64,000 nt of DNA from Patagioenas fasciata. Its lineage: Eukaryota; Chordata; Aves; Columbiformes; Columbidae. This document shows, one piece after another, positions 44,207 through 55,699 of the stretch. A model generated the notes under the pieces. The model was not told the DNA's origin. It saw nothing but the letters and a program-made list of their open reading frames with translations, and did no database searches. Position 1 is the first letter of the stretch. Each line of letters begins with the position of its first letter. The stretch is taken from the NCBI RefSeq assembly GCF_037038585.1, contig NC_092520.1, positions 15,001 to 79,000 of the forward strand. The letters are read 5' to 3'. Made by a program: the position numbers and the translations under genes.

Positions 44207-46486
44207 CTGCTGACGGCGCTCTGCTCGCCTCTTCCATGGCTTTTTTGTGCCAAGTTGTCCCTCTGCATCTGAAATCACGTTATTCAACAAGTCACCCAGG
44301 AGCTCATCTACAGCTTGACCATTCCACAGGTCTGCTTTCTATTCAGGAATCCCATCAGAAGCTCTAATTGCGTCCCTAAAACACTGGGGAAGGGACTGTC
44401 CCCCCCACTGCCCACGGCTACTCCTTCCCAGATGACTGCACAGCCTTTGCCTACACAATTTAACACGTCCACAGGTTAACCGTGGACTCCTACAGCTCAG
44501 TGCATCCACCCCAGACTCCAAACCTCTGGGCAGAGCAGCTCTCAGCCAACTGTGCGCACGTGCAGACAGACGCTCCACAGAACGCAATAGACAACACGAC
44601 GGAAACGCCACCAAAAAACGCTCCACAACAAAGACGCCAAAAGCAGACACGGCACCGTCCAAAAACCTACAGGGAGGCAGTGGTGGGGCAAGGAGTCTCT
44701 ACTACAACCCCACAATAAAACTGAGCCAATCGTCTTGGCCCCTTGTGAGACGGCGGCACTGGCGCAAACACACAGAGACAGCGCAAACACAAGAAGCTGC
44801 TGCAAGAACTAATAACTTCTTCCCAGCATCTTGAAGTGCCAGTCCCTGAGACTGGATAGGTAGAGAGCAGAGCTGCCGACGCAGCCCTCAGCGATACCAG
44901 AAAACACAACTGACCAGCGACTTCCAAGGCACAAGAACCGTCCACACTTTCGTCTGCTGATACAAGAAAACCAGCACCCAATTATTACACCCAATTAGTA
45001 AGGCGAGGAGCCTCTATCACAATCCCAGAAAAAAAAGGAGCCAAACGTCACGGCCCCTTACAAGACAGCAGCACTGGCGCAAACACACAGAGACGGCGGC
45101 ACGACCTAAGAACTTCTTCCCAACATCTTGAAGTGCCAGTCCCTTACACTGGACGGGTAGAGAGCAGAGCTGCTGATGCAGCCCAGAATGACACCATAAA
45201 TCACAACTGACCAGAAACACCCAAAATGCAAGAACCATCCACGCTTTCTGCTGCTGATACAAGAATCCAGCACCCGATTGGCACTATGCCAATTAGGACC
45301 AGCATTCCAGATCCCAGGATGGCACCCGAGATGCCTCTTGGGCCCCTCGAGCACAACGAGACCCCAGGATCGTCTGACAGGCGCAAGGCAGGCTTCCCAA
45401 GCTACACAACACCACACACAGAGGCTGGAGCTGCCCTGCCCGGCACATGCTGGTATCGCACTGTAAATTCCCTGGGCCCTTTACCCACCCAAAGGGGACT
45501 TTTCCTGGACGGCCCTTTCCCTTATCAGAACTTTACCCCCCTCCCTGCGATTCCCAGCCTCTTCCCAGCCCCTGTGCCTCCACTTATCTTTAAGAGGGCC
45601 AAGGGACCGAATCCATCTTCAACAGAGAAAACGCCACGTGCGCTAACAGGGATCTCCCCACATCGCCGGGTTCCTCTTCAACATCTACAGTAACACGAGA
45701 AAACACACGCTCACCGAGCCGTGCCAGCACACAGTATCGCGGGGTGAACGCCGACCCCTTCCGCAGCACCCACCTCCTGCTAAGATCCACGGCGTTCCGC
45801 TCAGCGTGTGGTGCCTCGGGCGCAGTCAGAAACCCGCATCGCTCGTGACGCCTAAGACAGCGAGAAACAAAAGAACCGTAGCGCTTGGAACGAGTCCCCT
45901 GCCCCACGCTCCTCCTCGCCCCTACCCCGGCTCACCGAAAACGCTCCTCCAAGCCCAAAGGGCCCAAAAGGGGCCTGCAAAATAAGAAAGAAACACTGAA
46001 CCGAGTCACCACGCGACACTGGGCTCCTCAACTCCCACCGCCGCCTCACCTTCTCGGCTGCTGCTGGTCGGCGTGCGGCTTCGCTCCTCCGAGCTCGTCT
46101 GCGGCACCTGCAAAAACAAAGGCACCCGCTCGGACGCTGCCCGGAAGCACAGCCTGCCCGCGGACGGGCCCGCCTCCCCCTCCCTTACCTGGGCCGCTCG
46201 CCCACCTGCCCGCCCTTGCTTTGGACTGCCACGCTGTTGACCACAAAGAGGTTCAGCTACCGCCCGTAAAACACAACCTGACTAGGCTCGGGTTACACAA
46301 ACGGACTTGCACTTCTTTGAGGAAACAAACTCATTTTTAAGCAGAGCCTCTCCTTGGGGAAAAAAAATGCCCACTCTGAACTCCCGAACATTAGGGAGCC
46401 GTGGGGAAACCAGTAAAAGCCAAGACCGACAGCAGCAACGTCAAGTGGAATTTCGCTCAAATTCTGATGGTGCACTTAAAAGCCTC
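44207..46486 (-). repeat. 2.27-kb array unit C (2280 bp)
   Basis: Nearly identical to B, but 9 bp longer because its far end carries the long allele GAGGAAACAAACTCATTTTT at about 46318-46337, as unit 7 of the 2.7-kb array does. Confidence 0.95.
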
Positions 46487-48553
46487 CTGCTGACGGCGCT
46501 CTGCTCGCCTCTTCCATGGCTTTTTCGTGCCAAGTTGTCCCTCTGCATGTGAAATCACGTTATTCAACAAGTCACCCAGGAGCTCATCTACAGCTTGACC
46601 ATTCCACAGGTCTGCTTTCTATTCAGGAATCCCATCAGAAGCTCTAATTGCGTCCCTAAAACACTGGGGAAGGGACTGTCCCCCCCACTGCCCACGGCTA
46701 CTCCTTCCCAGATGACTGCACAGCCTTTGCCTACACAATTTAACACGTCCACAGGTTAACCGTGGACTCCTACAGCTCAGTGCATCCACCCCAGACTCCA
46801 AACCTCCGGGCAGAGCAGCTCTCAGCCAACTCTGCGCACGTGCAGACAGACGCTCCACAGAACGCAATAGACAACACGACGGAAACGCCACCAAAAAACG
46901 CTCCACAACAAAGACGCCAAAAGCAGACACGGCACCGTCCAAAAACCTACAGGGAGGCAGTGGTGGGGCAAGGAGTCTCTACTACAACCCCACAATAAAA
47001 CTGAGCCAATCGTCTTGGCCCCTTGTGAGACGGCGGCACTGGCGCAAACACACAGAGACAGCGCAAACACAAGAAGCTGCTGCAAGAACTAATAACTTCT
47101 TCCCAGCATCTTGAAGTGCCAGTCCCTGAGACTGGATAGGTAGAGAGCAGAGCTGCCGACGCAGCCCTCAGCGATACCAGAAAACACAACTGACCAGCGA
47201 CTTCCAAGGCACAAGAACCGTCCACACTTTCGTCTGCTGATACAAGAAAACCAGCACCCAATTATTACACCCAATTAGTAAGGCGAGGAACCTCTATCAC
47301 AATCCCAGAAAAAAAAGGAGCCAAACGTCACGGCCCCTTACAAGACAGCAGCACTGGCGCAAACACACAGAGACGGCGGCACGACCTAAGAACTTCTTCC
47401 CAACATCTTGAAGTGCCAGTCCCTTACACTGGACGGGTAGAGAGCAGAGCTGCTGATGCAGCCCAGAATGACACCATAAATCACAACTGACCAGAAACAC
47501 CCAAAATGCAAGAACCATCCACGCTTTCTGCTGCTGATACAAGAAGCCAGCACCCGATTGGCACTATGCCAATTAGGACCAGCATTCCAGATCCCAGGAT
47601 GGCACCCGAGATGCCTCTTGGGCCCCTCGAGCACAACGAGACCCCAGGATCGTCTGACAGGCGCAAGGCAGGCTTCCCAAGCTACACAACACCACACACA
47701 GAGGCTGGAGCTGCCCTGCCCGGCACATGCTGGTATCGCACTGTAAATTCCCTGGGCCCTTTACCCACCCAAAGGGGACTTTTCCTGGACGGCCCTTTCC
47801 CTTATCAGAACTTTACCCCCCTCCCTGCGATTCCCAGCCTCTTCCCAGCCCCTGTGCCTCCACTTATCTTTAAGAGGGCCAAGGGACCGAATCCATCTTC
47901 AACAGAGAAAACGCCACGTGCGCTAACAGGGATCTCCCCACATCGCCGGGTTCCTCTTCAACATCTACAGTAACACGAGAAAACACACGCTCACTGAGCC
48001 GTGCCAGCACACAGTATCGCGGGGTGAACGCCGACCCCTTCCGCAGCACCCACCTCCTGCTAAGATCCACGGCGTTCCGCTCAGCGTGTGGTGCCTCGGG
48101 CGCAGTCAGAAACCCGCATCGCTCGTGACGCCTAAGACAGCGAGAAACAAAAGAACCGTAGCGCTTGGAACGAGTCCCCTGCCCCACGCTCCTCCTCGCC
48201 CCTACCCCGGCTCACCGAAAACGCTCCTCCAAGCCCAAAGGGCCCAAAAGGGGCCTGCAAAATAAGAAAGAAACACTGAACCGAGTCACCACGCGACACT
48301 GGGCTCCTCAACTCCCACCGCCGCCTCACCTTCTCGGCTGCTGCTGGTCGGCGTGCGGCTTCGCTCCTCCGAGCTCGTCTGCGGCACCTGCAAAAACAAA
48401 GGCACCCGCTCGGATGCTGCCCGGAAGCACAGCTCGCCCGCGGACGGGCCCGCCTCCCCCTCCCTTACCTGGGCCGCTCGCCCGCCTGCCCGCCCTTGCT
48501 TTGGACTGCCACGCTGTTGACCACAAAGAGGTTCAGCTACCGCCTGTAAAACA
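46487..48553 (-). repeat. 2.27-kb array unit D, partial
   Basis: Matches unit C up to about 48553, within the intron upstream of Ea. It then joins old-type sequence carrying exon Q (about 48648-48699) and exon P (48763-48894), so the far edge of the array grades into an unreplaced old unit. Confidence 0.9.
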
Positions 48554-49920
48554 CAACCAAAGGACGCTCATACCTGCAGCAGCAACACAGGACCTCAAAC
48601 GAGCTGATGCTTCGGCCAGCACTCATTATTCACCTTGCCCGAGGAGCTGCGGTGCAGATACCCAGCTTTCCTCTTTACTTCACACCTATAAAATAGACAA
48701 ACGACCAAAGTTACATACAGCCACACAGCACGTCTTCCCGCTGGCACCACGCACCGTCCCACCTGCTTACGGCGCTCTGCTCGCCTCTTCTGTTGCCTTT
48801 TTGTGCCACGTTGCTCCTCTGTATCTGAAATGAAGTTGTTCAACAAGTCACCCAGGGGCTCATCTACAGCTTGACCATTCTACAGGTCTGCTTTCTATTC
48901 AGGAATCCCACCAGAAGCTCTAATCAAGTCCCTAAAACACTGGGGAAGGGACTGTCCCCTCTCCTGCCCCATCCCAGATGACTGCACAACCTTTGCCTGC
49001 ACAATTTAACACGTCCACAGATCAATCATAGACTCCTAGAGCTCAGTCCACCCAACCCAGACTACAAACTTCCGGGCAGAGCAGCTCCAAGCCAAATGCG
49101 CCTATGTGCAGAAAAAGGCTCCACAGAACGTTATAGACAATGCGATGGCAACAGCAGTAAACAACTCCAAACCAGAGACTGCGTCTATGAAAAGAACCTG
49201 CAGGGAGGCAGTGGTGAGGCGAGGAGCCTCTACTGCAACCCCAGGAAAAAAAGGAGGCCGAACTTCACAGACAGAGACAGCAGCGCTGGCACAACCAAAC
49301 AGAGACAGTGGTACTGGCAAAACCAAACAAACAGAGATGGTGGCACACACAAGAAACTGCTGCAAGACTTAAAAACTTCAAGATGCTGGGAAGAAGCGCC
49401 AGTCCCTGAGACTGGATGGGTAGAGAGCAGAGCTGCTGTTGCAGCCCAGAACTACACCATAAACACAACTGACCAGAAGTGTCTAAAATACAAGGACTAT
49501 CCACATGTTCGGCTGCTAATACAAAAAAAAAATATGTCTTTTGTGCCCCTGGAGCACAATGAGACCCCAGGATCATCTGACAGGCGCAAGGCAGGCTTCC
49601 CAAAGTACACGACAACAGACCCAGGCTGAAGGTGCCCTGCCCCACACAAGCTGGCATCAGTTCCCTGGACCCCTTACCCTCCCAAAGGGGTCTGTTCCTG
49701 GACTGCCCTTTTCCGTCTGAGAAGTTTAAACCCACCCTGCAGTTCCCAGCCCCTTCCCAGCCCTCGTGCCTCCACTTAACTTTTAGAGGGCCAAGGGACC
49801 GAATCCATCTTCGATAAAGGAAAACACCACGTGTGCTAACAGGGATCTTCCTGCAGTTGTCACTTTCTCCATCACCACCTACAGTAAGGAAAGCAAGGAC
49901 AGGCACACTATTGAGCACAC
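48553..49920 (-). repeat. Old-type unit fragment beyond the array
   Basis: Contains Q (acceptor TTTTATAG, donor AAG|GTGAAT), P at 48763-48894 with a TAG in its main frame, the anchor near 49037, and a flip element at 49375-49397 in the unit 1-2 orientation with its last arm base mutated. The middle of the unit is deleted near 49530, where the palindrome region is lost. Confidence 0.75.
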
Positions 49921-50760
49921 AAATAATACTTATCGGTAGTAGCCTACGAGTAATCGCTCACCTTGGCTGAGTTCTGGGAGGTACATTTGAATGATCTACC
50001 GGGGGCCACTGCACGCCGCAAAGGTTCTGGAGACAAGACGCCCTTCCAGGAGAAGAGATTATATTAACAACTATTAATACAGCAATACAAACCAAAAAAT
50101 AACACGCCATCTTCATTGTAGTCAGGAATTTGGGGAAAATGCAAAGCACCTGGAAATGAATCAACAAATGAAACATAATGACAAACAACTTTTCTACTAC
50201 AGCTATTGTCAAACCTTCACTGTCCCTGAAACTCTTACCTCAAACAGACACCTCCGCTTGTCCAAAGACATCTGCCCATGTAGCTTAAACGGCTCAAAAG
50301 CTGCTGACTGCTGAAGGAGGGGCAGAGAACAAGCACCCAAGCCGCCCTAGAGCAGAATGAGCTCCCTACCTGGGGACCGGGGCTCAAATATCCTGAGCCC
50401 CGCCCACCCCCTTCCCACAATCCCTGGGGAAAGGGGAGGGGGTCAATCACCCCAGGCCCCCCCCAGGACCCTTTTCAAATTACCTGGAATGTCACTGGAA
50501 GTGACAGCACCTGCACTTTATTAATGCTATTGCACCTGCAATGGGACTGAGTATGGATTTCAACTTAGATTTTCTAGGGAGCAGATAGAAAATGAAATAC
50601 AATAACCAACACTCCATTTTCATTACAATCAGGAATTTTGCAAAAATGCAAAGCACCTGGAATTGAATCAATTAATGAAACATAGTTACAAACATACTTT
50701 CCACCACAGCTGCTACTAAACCTTTGCTGCCCCTGAAGCTCTTAACTCAAAGAGACCCCT
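49920..50760. repeat. 505-bp repeats, copies 4 and 5 (partial)
   Basis: Sequence from about 50210 resembles the 505-bp repeat of 13846-15200, with the CCCTGAA(A/G)CTCTTA motif at about 50222 and 50730. The second copy breaks off near 50790. Before it (49920-50200) lies AT-rich repeat-flank sequence also seen at 51900-52330. Confidence 0.75.
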
Positions 50761-50909
50761 CCACTTCTCCAAAGACATCTGCCCACGTAGCTGAGGACCT
50801 GCAGCCTCAGTTACATGTGTCCCCCACCTGCTCCCCCAAACAATGGTCCACAAAAAGGAGCATGCCCAGAAGCTTGCCAAGGGTCCTGAGGTCACCCGAT
50901 GGACCAGAG

Positions 50910-51410
50910 AAAGACCCCTGAATGCTGGACACGTAAGCGTTGGCAAAAGAAAGCGTGAATCTCTCGAGCCTGCGCAGTACGAGCCTGGTCTGCGAAATCA
51001 AGTTGGAGACTGACCTAAAACAATGGGAGCAAGGGGGGTTGAAGAAGCATAAAAGATGAGACCAGAATGGACACCGTTGAAGGTCTTACCGCCAGAGGAT
51101 CCCGAACCACGGCGTAGGACCGGCAGGACTCTACAGGACTGGAGACCAGAGGAACGCTTCTGGAACTGGACTGGTGATAAATCCAACCTCATTTCTCATA
51201 TTTTCCTTTACTTTTCCCTGTTTCTTTCCCCTTTCTTTTCTCACTCTCTCTCTCTATCACGTGCCGCTTTACAGGCAAATTGATAAAGTAACACTGCTTG
51301 ATTGAATTATAACCCCTTGGCTTTTTGGTCGCCTTAATTTTCCACTCTGAGATGAAGGTTAAAAAAGCATCACGAGTCCATCACCGAACAGACCGTGACA
51401 CCATGGACTC
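50910..51410 (+). mobile_element. Probable solo LTR
   Basis: A block with no relation to its neighbours that interrupts array-type sequence. It has a TATA-like GCATAAAAG at 51048-51056, a long pyrimidine-rich stretch at 51190-51260, and ends near GACCGTGACA just before array sequence resumes with the anchor CTCCTAGAGCTCA. The size of about 450-500 bp and the promoter position fit an LTR. I could not find matching ends or a target-site duplication, and no AATAAA is seen. Confidence 0.35.
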
Positions 51411-51880
51411 CTAGAGCTCAGTGCACCCAGCCCTGACTCCACACCTCCGGGCAGAGCAGCTCCGAGCCAAATGCGCACGCGCGCAGACACACGCTCCACA
51501 GAACGTTACGGACAACGCGACGGCAATGGCGCCAAAAACGCTCCGCAACGAAAACGACTCCGAGACCAGAGAGGCATCGATCAAAATGATCTACAGGGAG
51601 ACACTGGTGAGGCGAGGAGCCTCTACTGCAACCCTAGAATACAAAGGAGCCGAAAACCTGCACCCTTTGCCCTCCCAAAGGGGACTGTTCCTGGACGGCC
51701 CTTTCCCCTATGAGAGCTTTAAACTCCCTCCCTGCAATTCCCAGCCCCTTCCCAGCCCTCGTGCCTCCACTTAGCTTTCAGAGGGCCAAGGGACTGAATT
51801 CATCCCCAACAGAGGAAAACACCACGTGAGCTCACAGGGATCTTCCTGCAGTTGCTGCTTTCCCCTTCACCACCCGCAAT
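51408..51880 (-). repeat. Internally deleted array unit fragment
   Basis: Begins at the array anchor and, after about 240 bp, jumps to the region normally about 500 bp further on (GGGGACTGTTCCTGGA near 51679). The flip element and palindrome are deleted. It is the most distal recognisable unit on this side. Confidence 0.7.
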
Positions 51881-52199
51881 AAGAAAACACACACACAATA
51901 ATGAGCACTCAGATGATGTTTATCAGTACTAGTCCAAGAGGCATTGCTCACCTTGGCTGAGTTCCTGGAGGTACATTTGAATGATCTACCAGGGACCACC
52001 ACACAGTGCAAAGGTTCTGCGGACAACACACTGTTCTGTGGGTGATCAGGGAGGCGATGAGCCACCCCGTAGCCTGAAAGACACTCTGCCCTATGGCCCT
52101 GCTGCTTCCTTCAGAAATGGTAAAACTCCATCTGTAGATACAAGGTGCTCATCCTAACCCCTGCTAGATAACCTGAGCATCAGTCCTAGGAGGAAAGAT

Positions 52200-52640
52200 T
52201 ATATCAGCAACGATTAATACAGCAATACAAACCAAAAAAGAATAGTCCATCTTCATAGCAGTCAAGAATTTTGGGAAAACGCAAAGCACCAGGCATTGAT
52301 TCAATAAATGAAACATAGTTACAAACATACCTTCTACTATAGCTGCTGCTGAACCTTTGCTGCTCCTGAAGATCTTACGTCAAACAGGCACCTCCACTTC
52401 GCAAAACACATCGGCCTATGTACCTTAAACAGCTCAACAGCTGCCGACTGTTGAAGGAGTAGCAAACAACCAGCACCCAAGCAGTCCTGGAGCAGAATGA
52501 GCTCCCCGCTCAGGGGCTGGGGCTCAACTACTCTGAGCCCCACCCACCCCCTTCCCACAATCCCCTGAGAAAGGGGAGGGCATCAATCACCCCAGGGCCC
52601 GTCTACCACCCTTATCAAATCACCTGGGCCCTCACTGGAA
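52200..52640. repeat. 505-bp repeat, copy 6
   Basis: Diverged copy of the 505-bp repeat, with AACCTTTGCTGCTCCTGAAG near 52350 and the GGGGAGGG motif near 52573. It is followed directly by the TGTCAGGCTCTG minisatellite, reproducing the order seen at 13846-16410. Confidence 0.75.
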
Positions 52641-52654
52641 ATGACAGCACACTG

Positions 52655-53000
52655 TCGGTTTTTGTCAAGCCCTGTCGAGACCTCTTGGGGTGTGTCAGAC
52701 TCTGTCAGGCTTTGGTGGGCTCTGTAGGGCTCTGTCGAGAGCTGTTGGGCTCTGCTGAGCCCTGTCAAGATTTCTCAGGCTCTGTTGAGACCCCCAGGGC
52801 TTTGTCATACATATCAAGGCTCTATCAGGAACTGACAAGATTTGTCAGGCCCTGACGGGTCCTGTTGGCCTCTGTCAAGCTTTGTCAGGCTCTGTGAGGA
52901 TCCGTCAAACTCTCTCGGGCTTTGTCAGGCAGTGTCGAGACCTGTCGGGCTCTGTTGGGCTTTCTGGAGCTTTGTCAGTCCCTGTCATGCCCTGTCAGGG
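52655..53000. repeat. TGTCAGGCTCTG minisatellite, copy 2
   Basis: Same motif family as 16060-16410, with variants of CTGTCAGGCTCTG(T/A). Ends at a GC-rich segment with CACCC/GGGTGGGG boxes (53000-53150). Confidence 0.8.
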
Positions 53001-53261
53001 AGCCCACGAATGGGGGTTGAAACGTGGGTCAAGGGGGAGGAGCCCAACAGGGAGGGCGGGGTGCTTAGAAAGGGGGTGGGGCCTGGTTGGGACACACCCC
53101 TCGAGGGAGGCACATTGGGGGGACTGAGCTTGGGGGAGGGTGGAGTTGGCAGTGGCCCCAGCCACATCTTCAGCCCCAGCCTCAACCCCAAACCCCAGCC
53201 CCAAATCATTCACTGGAAACAGAACAAACCACATGCTTACGTTTTTTTTACATTTTTTAAT

Positions 53262-53820
53262 TTTATTGGGTGAGAATTGGCCCCAAAACCAAGTTAAAAA
53301 TCCCCCAACATGGCCGTGGGTGAGCCAAGTGAGGATGGCAGCAGCACAGTGCTGCCCTTTTCCAAGATGGCCCCCATGGGTAACCAGAGTCGTGAGTCCC
53401 ACCACCCACCTTGGGCCCCAAAATGGCCACACTATGCAGGCTCCGCCCACCTCAGCCCCACCCTCCCAGTACAGGCTTGGCAGCCACGACATCCATAGCC
53501 CCAGCCACCAGCAGAGACACAGCAGCCAAGGTGGCCACGCCCATCAGGGTTGCCATCTTGTTCCCATTGGCAGGGAGGGCACAGGGCAAAGCACAGTGCA
53601 GGGCCACAGGGGTAGCCAATGGGAGCAGCTGATACAGCCAGGAGCTGCCACCAGAGCACAGCCCAGAAAAACAGCCCCTGCGGCAGTGCCAGCATGGGCA
53701 CCAGCCTCGCCCCCCCAGTCATCTCGGATTCCAAGCAGGGTGGAGCCCAGCAGCCATGCTGTCCTCATTGTCTCCGTTGTGTGCAGGGCCCCACGCAGCA
53801 TCGCAACCCAGGACATCTGG
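53262..53820 (-). pseudogene. Possible 3'-terminal exon of an unidentified membrane protein
   Basis: On the minus strand a pyrimidine-rich tract ending CCACCAG (about 53821) precedes sequence with several hydrophobic stretches in different frames, broken around a run of seven G near 53718. One frame reads L-P-Q-G-L-F-F-W-A-V-L-W-W, another M-G-V-A-T-L-A-A-V-S-L-L-V. A minus-strand AATAAA lies at 53262-53267. A terminal exon with a frameshift would explain this, but repetitive GC-rich DNA could mimic it. No family is recognised. Confidence 0.25.
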
Positions 53821-53829
53821 TGGGGTGAA

Positions 53830-55320
53830 GGGACCCAGGAATATGGATCTATGGGCAGAATGCAGAAACTGTGGGGTGCTAAATATTAATGAGGCACAGT
53901 GCTGGAACTATATGGTGCTGCAGAGCAGTGCTGTGGATGTATAGGGTAGACCAGATGTGTGGGGTGCTGTGGGGCACTGCTGTGGGTCTATGCAGCAGAG
54001 TGCAGGAGCTACAGTGTGCTGTGGGGCAGCATTGCTGGCCTATGGGCAAGTGTGAAGCAGCTATGGTGTTTTCTGGAACAGTGCTGTTGATCTATAGGGC
54101 AGAGGAGCCATGAGGTGCTGTGGGGTTACACTGTGGGTCTATAGGGCAGAGTGAACAAGATATGGGGTGCTGTGGGACAGCACTGTGCATCTATGGGGCA
54201 GAGTGGAGACATAGGGTGCTGTGGAGCAGTGCTGTCCATTTATGGGGCAGAGTAAAATCAGCTACGGGGTGGTGTGTCTGTATAGGGCAGATTAGAGCGG
54301 CTACAGGGTGCTGTGGATCTACAGGGCAGAGTAGAGGTGCTATGGGGTGCTGTGGGTCAGTGTGTGGGTCACTCACCTGCAGGGTTTCAGCCTCTTCAGG
54401 GGTGTTTCACCCCACAACAGCCCCATTGACCCCATAGCCCCCCTGACCCCCACAGCCACCCCATAGACCCTTGTGACCCACCCATAGTAGGCAGTGCAGG
54501 CGTGGTCGGGGGGGAAGGGTGGTCAGGTGGACAGAGGTGTGGGGTGCTGTGGGGCAGCACTTTGCACCTATGGGGCAGAATGCAGCACCTAAAGGCTGCT
54601 ATGGGGCAGCTCTCTGGGTCTAAGGGGCAGAGTAGAGTCCTATGGGGTCCTGTGAGGCAGTACTGTGGGTCTATGGGGCAAGATCAGTATGGGGTGCTGT
54701 GAGGCACTGCTATGGATGTATGGGGCAGAGTACAGCAGCTATTTGGTGCTGTGGGGCAGTACTGGGCATCTATAGGGCAGAGTGGAAGAAATGAGGTACT
54801 CTGGGGCACTGCTGTGGATGTATGGGGCAGAGCACAGGAGCTATATGGTGCTGTGGGGCAGTACTGGGCATCTATGGGGCAGAGTGCAGGAGCAATGGAG
54901 TGTTGTGGGGCAGCACTGTGGCTCTATGGGGCAGAATGGAGCAGCTGTGGGGTGTTGGGCACTTCTGTGGATCTATGGGGCAGAGCGGACGATGTCTGGG
55001 GTCCTGTGAGGCAGTGTTGTGGGTCTATGGGGCAGAGTGTAGGAGCTATGGAGCATTGTGGGGCAGTACTGTGGGTCTATAGGGCAGAGTACAGGAGCTA
55101 TAGGGTTCTGTAGGGCAGCACTCTGCATCCATGGGGCAGACTGAAGACAAATCAGGTACTCTGTGGCACTGCTGTAGATGTATGGGGCAGAGTGGAGAAG
55201 CTATGGGGTGCTGTGGGATAGCAAGCAAGAGCTATAGGGTGCTGTGGGGCAGTGCTGTGGATCTATAGGGCAGAGTGGAGGTGCTATGGGGTGCTGTGGG
55301 TCAGTGTGTGGGTCACTCAC
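53830..55320. repeat. CTATGGGGCAG minisatellite
   Basis: About 1.5 kb of imperfect 50-60 bp units built from GTGCTGTGGGGCAG, an intervening CTGTGGATCTATGGGGCAGAGT and a short variable part. Plus-strand open frames of 60-130 codons rich in Gly, Trp, Met and Gln are by-products. Motifs of this kind are common in introns and gaps of gene-dense chicken DNA, which is my main reason for suggesting a galliform source. Confidence 0.9.
54377..54500 (-). other. Exon-like segment with consensus donor, copy 1
   Basis: On the minus strand the sequence ends CCCTGCAG|GTGAGTGACC, a strong splice donor. A second copy of the same segment and donor lies at 55321-55435, about 940 bp away, with the minisatellite between. 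The segment may be a small duplicated exon. The frame in the upstream part is uncertain and no acceptor is clear. Confidence 0.3.
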
Positions 55321-55435
55321 CTGCAGGGGGTTCAGCTTCTTTCATCCCACAACAGCCCCATTGCCCCCACAGCCCCCCTGACACCCACACCACCCCATAG
55401 ACCCTTGTGATCCCCTCCGCTTCCCCACCATGGTG
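55321..55435 (-). other. Exon-like segment with consensus donor, copy 2
   Basis: Partner of the segment at 54377-54500, with the donor CCTGCAG|GTGAGTGACC kept and the exon part diverged and shortened. Conservation of the donor in both copies is the only sign of function. Confidence 0.3.
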
Positions 55436-55439
55436 TGCA

Positions 55440-55640
55440 GTGGAGGAACAGTCAGGCGCGGGGGGGGGGGGGGCGGGCGCGGTCAGCCAGAGGCGGGGGG
55501 AAGGGGCGCGGTCAGCCGGAGTTGGGGGGAGGGTGGGCGCGGTCAGCCGGAGCAGGGGGGGCGCGGGCAGCCGGAGCGGGGGGGGGGGGGCGCGGTCAGC
55601 CGGAGCGGGGGGGGGGGGGCGCGGTCAGCCGGAGCGGGGA
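55440..55640. repeat. G-rich minisatellite, about six copies
   Basis: Units of about 30-36 bp reading GCGCGGTCAGCCGGAGC followed by runs of 6-13 G. The G-run lengths vary between copies. The plus strand meets the simple pattern for G-quadruplex formation. Alignment and sequencing errors are likely here. Confidence 0.9.
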
Positions 55641-55699
55641 GCGGCCAGGCTGCCTTCACTGTTCTCTGAGCAGGAGCTGCAGGAGGAAAGGGAAGGAAA

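Noticed and set aside
53830-55320. Gly/Trp/Met-rich repeat protein from the CTATGGGGCAG region
   Set aside because: Frames shift between units and stops are frequent. This motif is ordinary non-coding minisatellite in chicken-like genomes.
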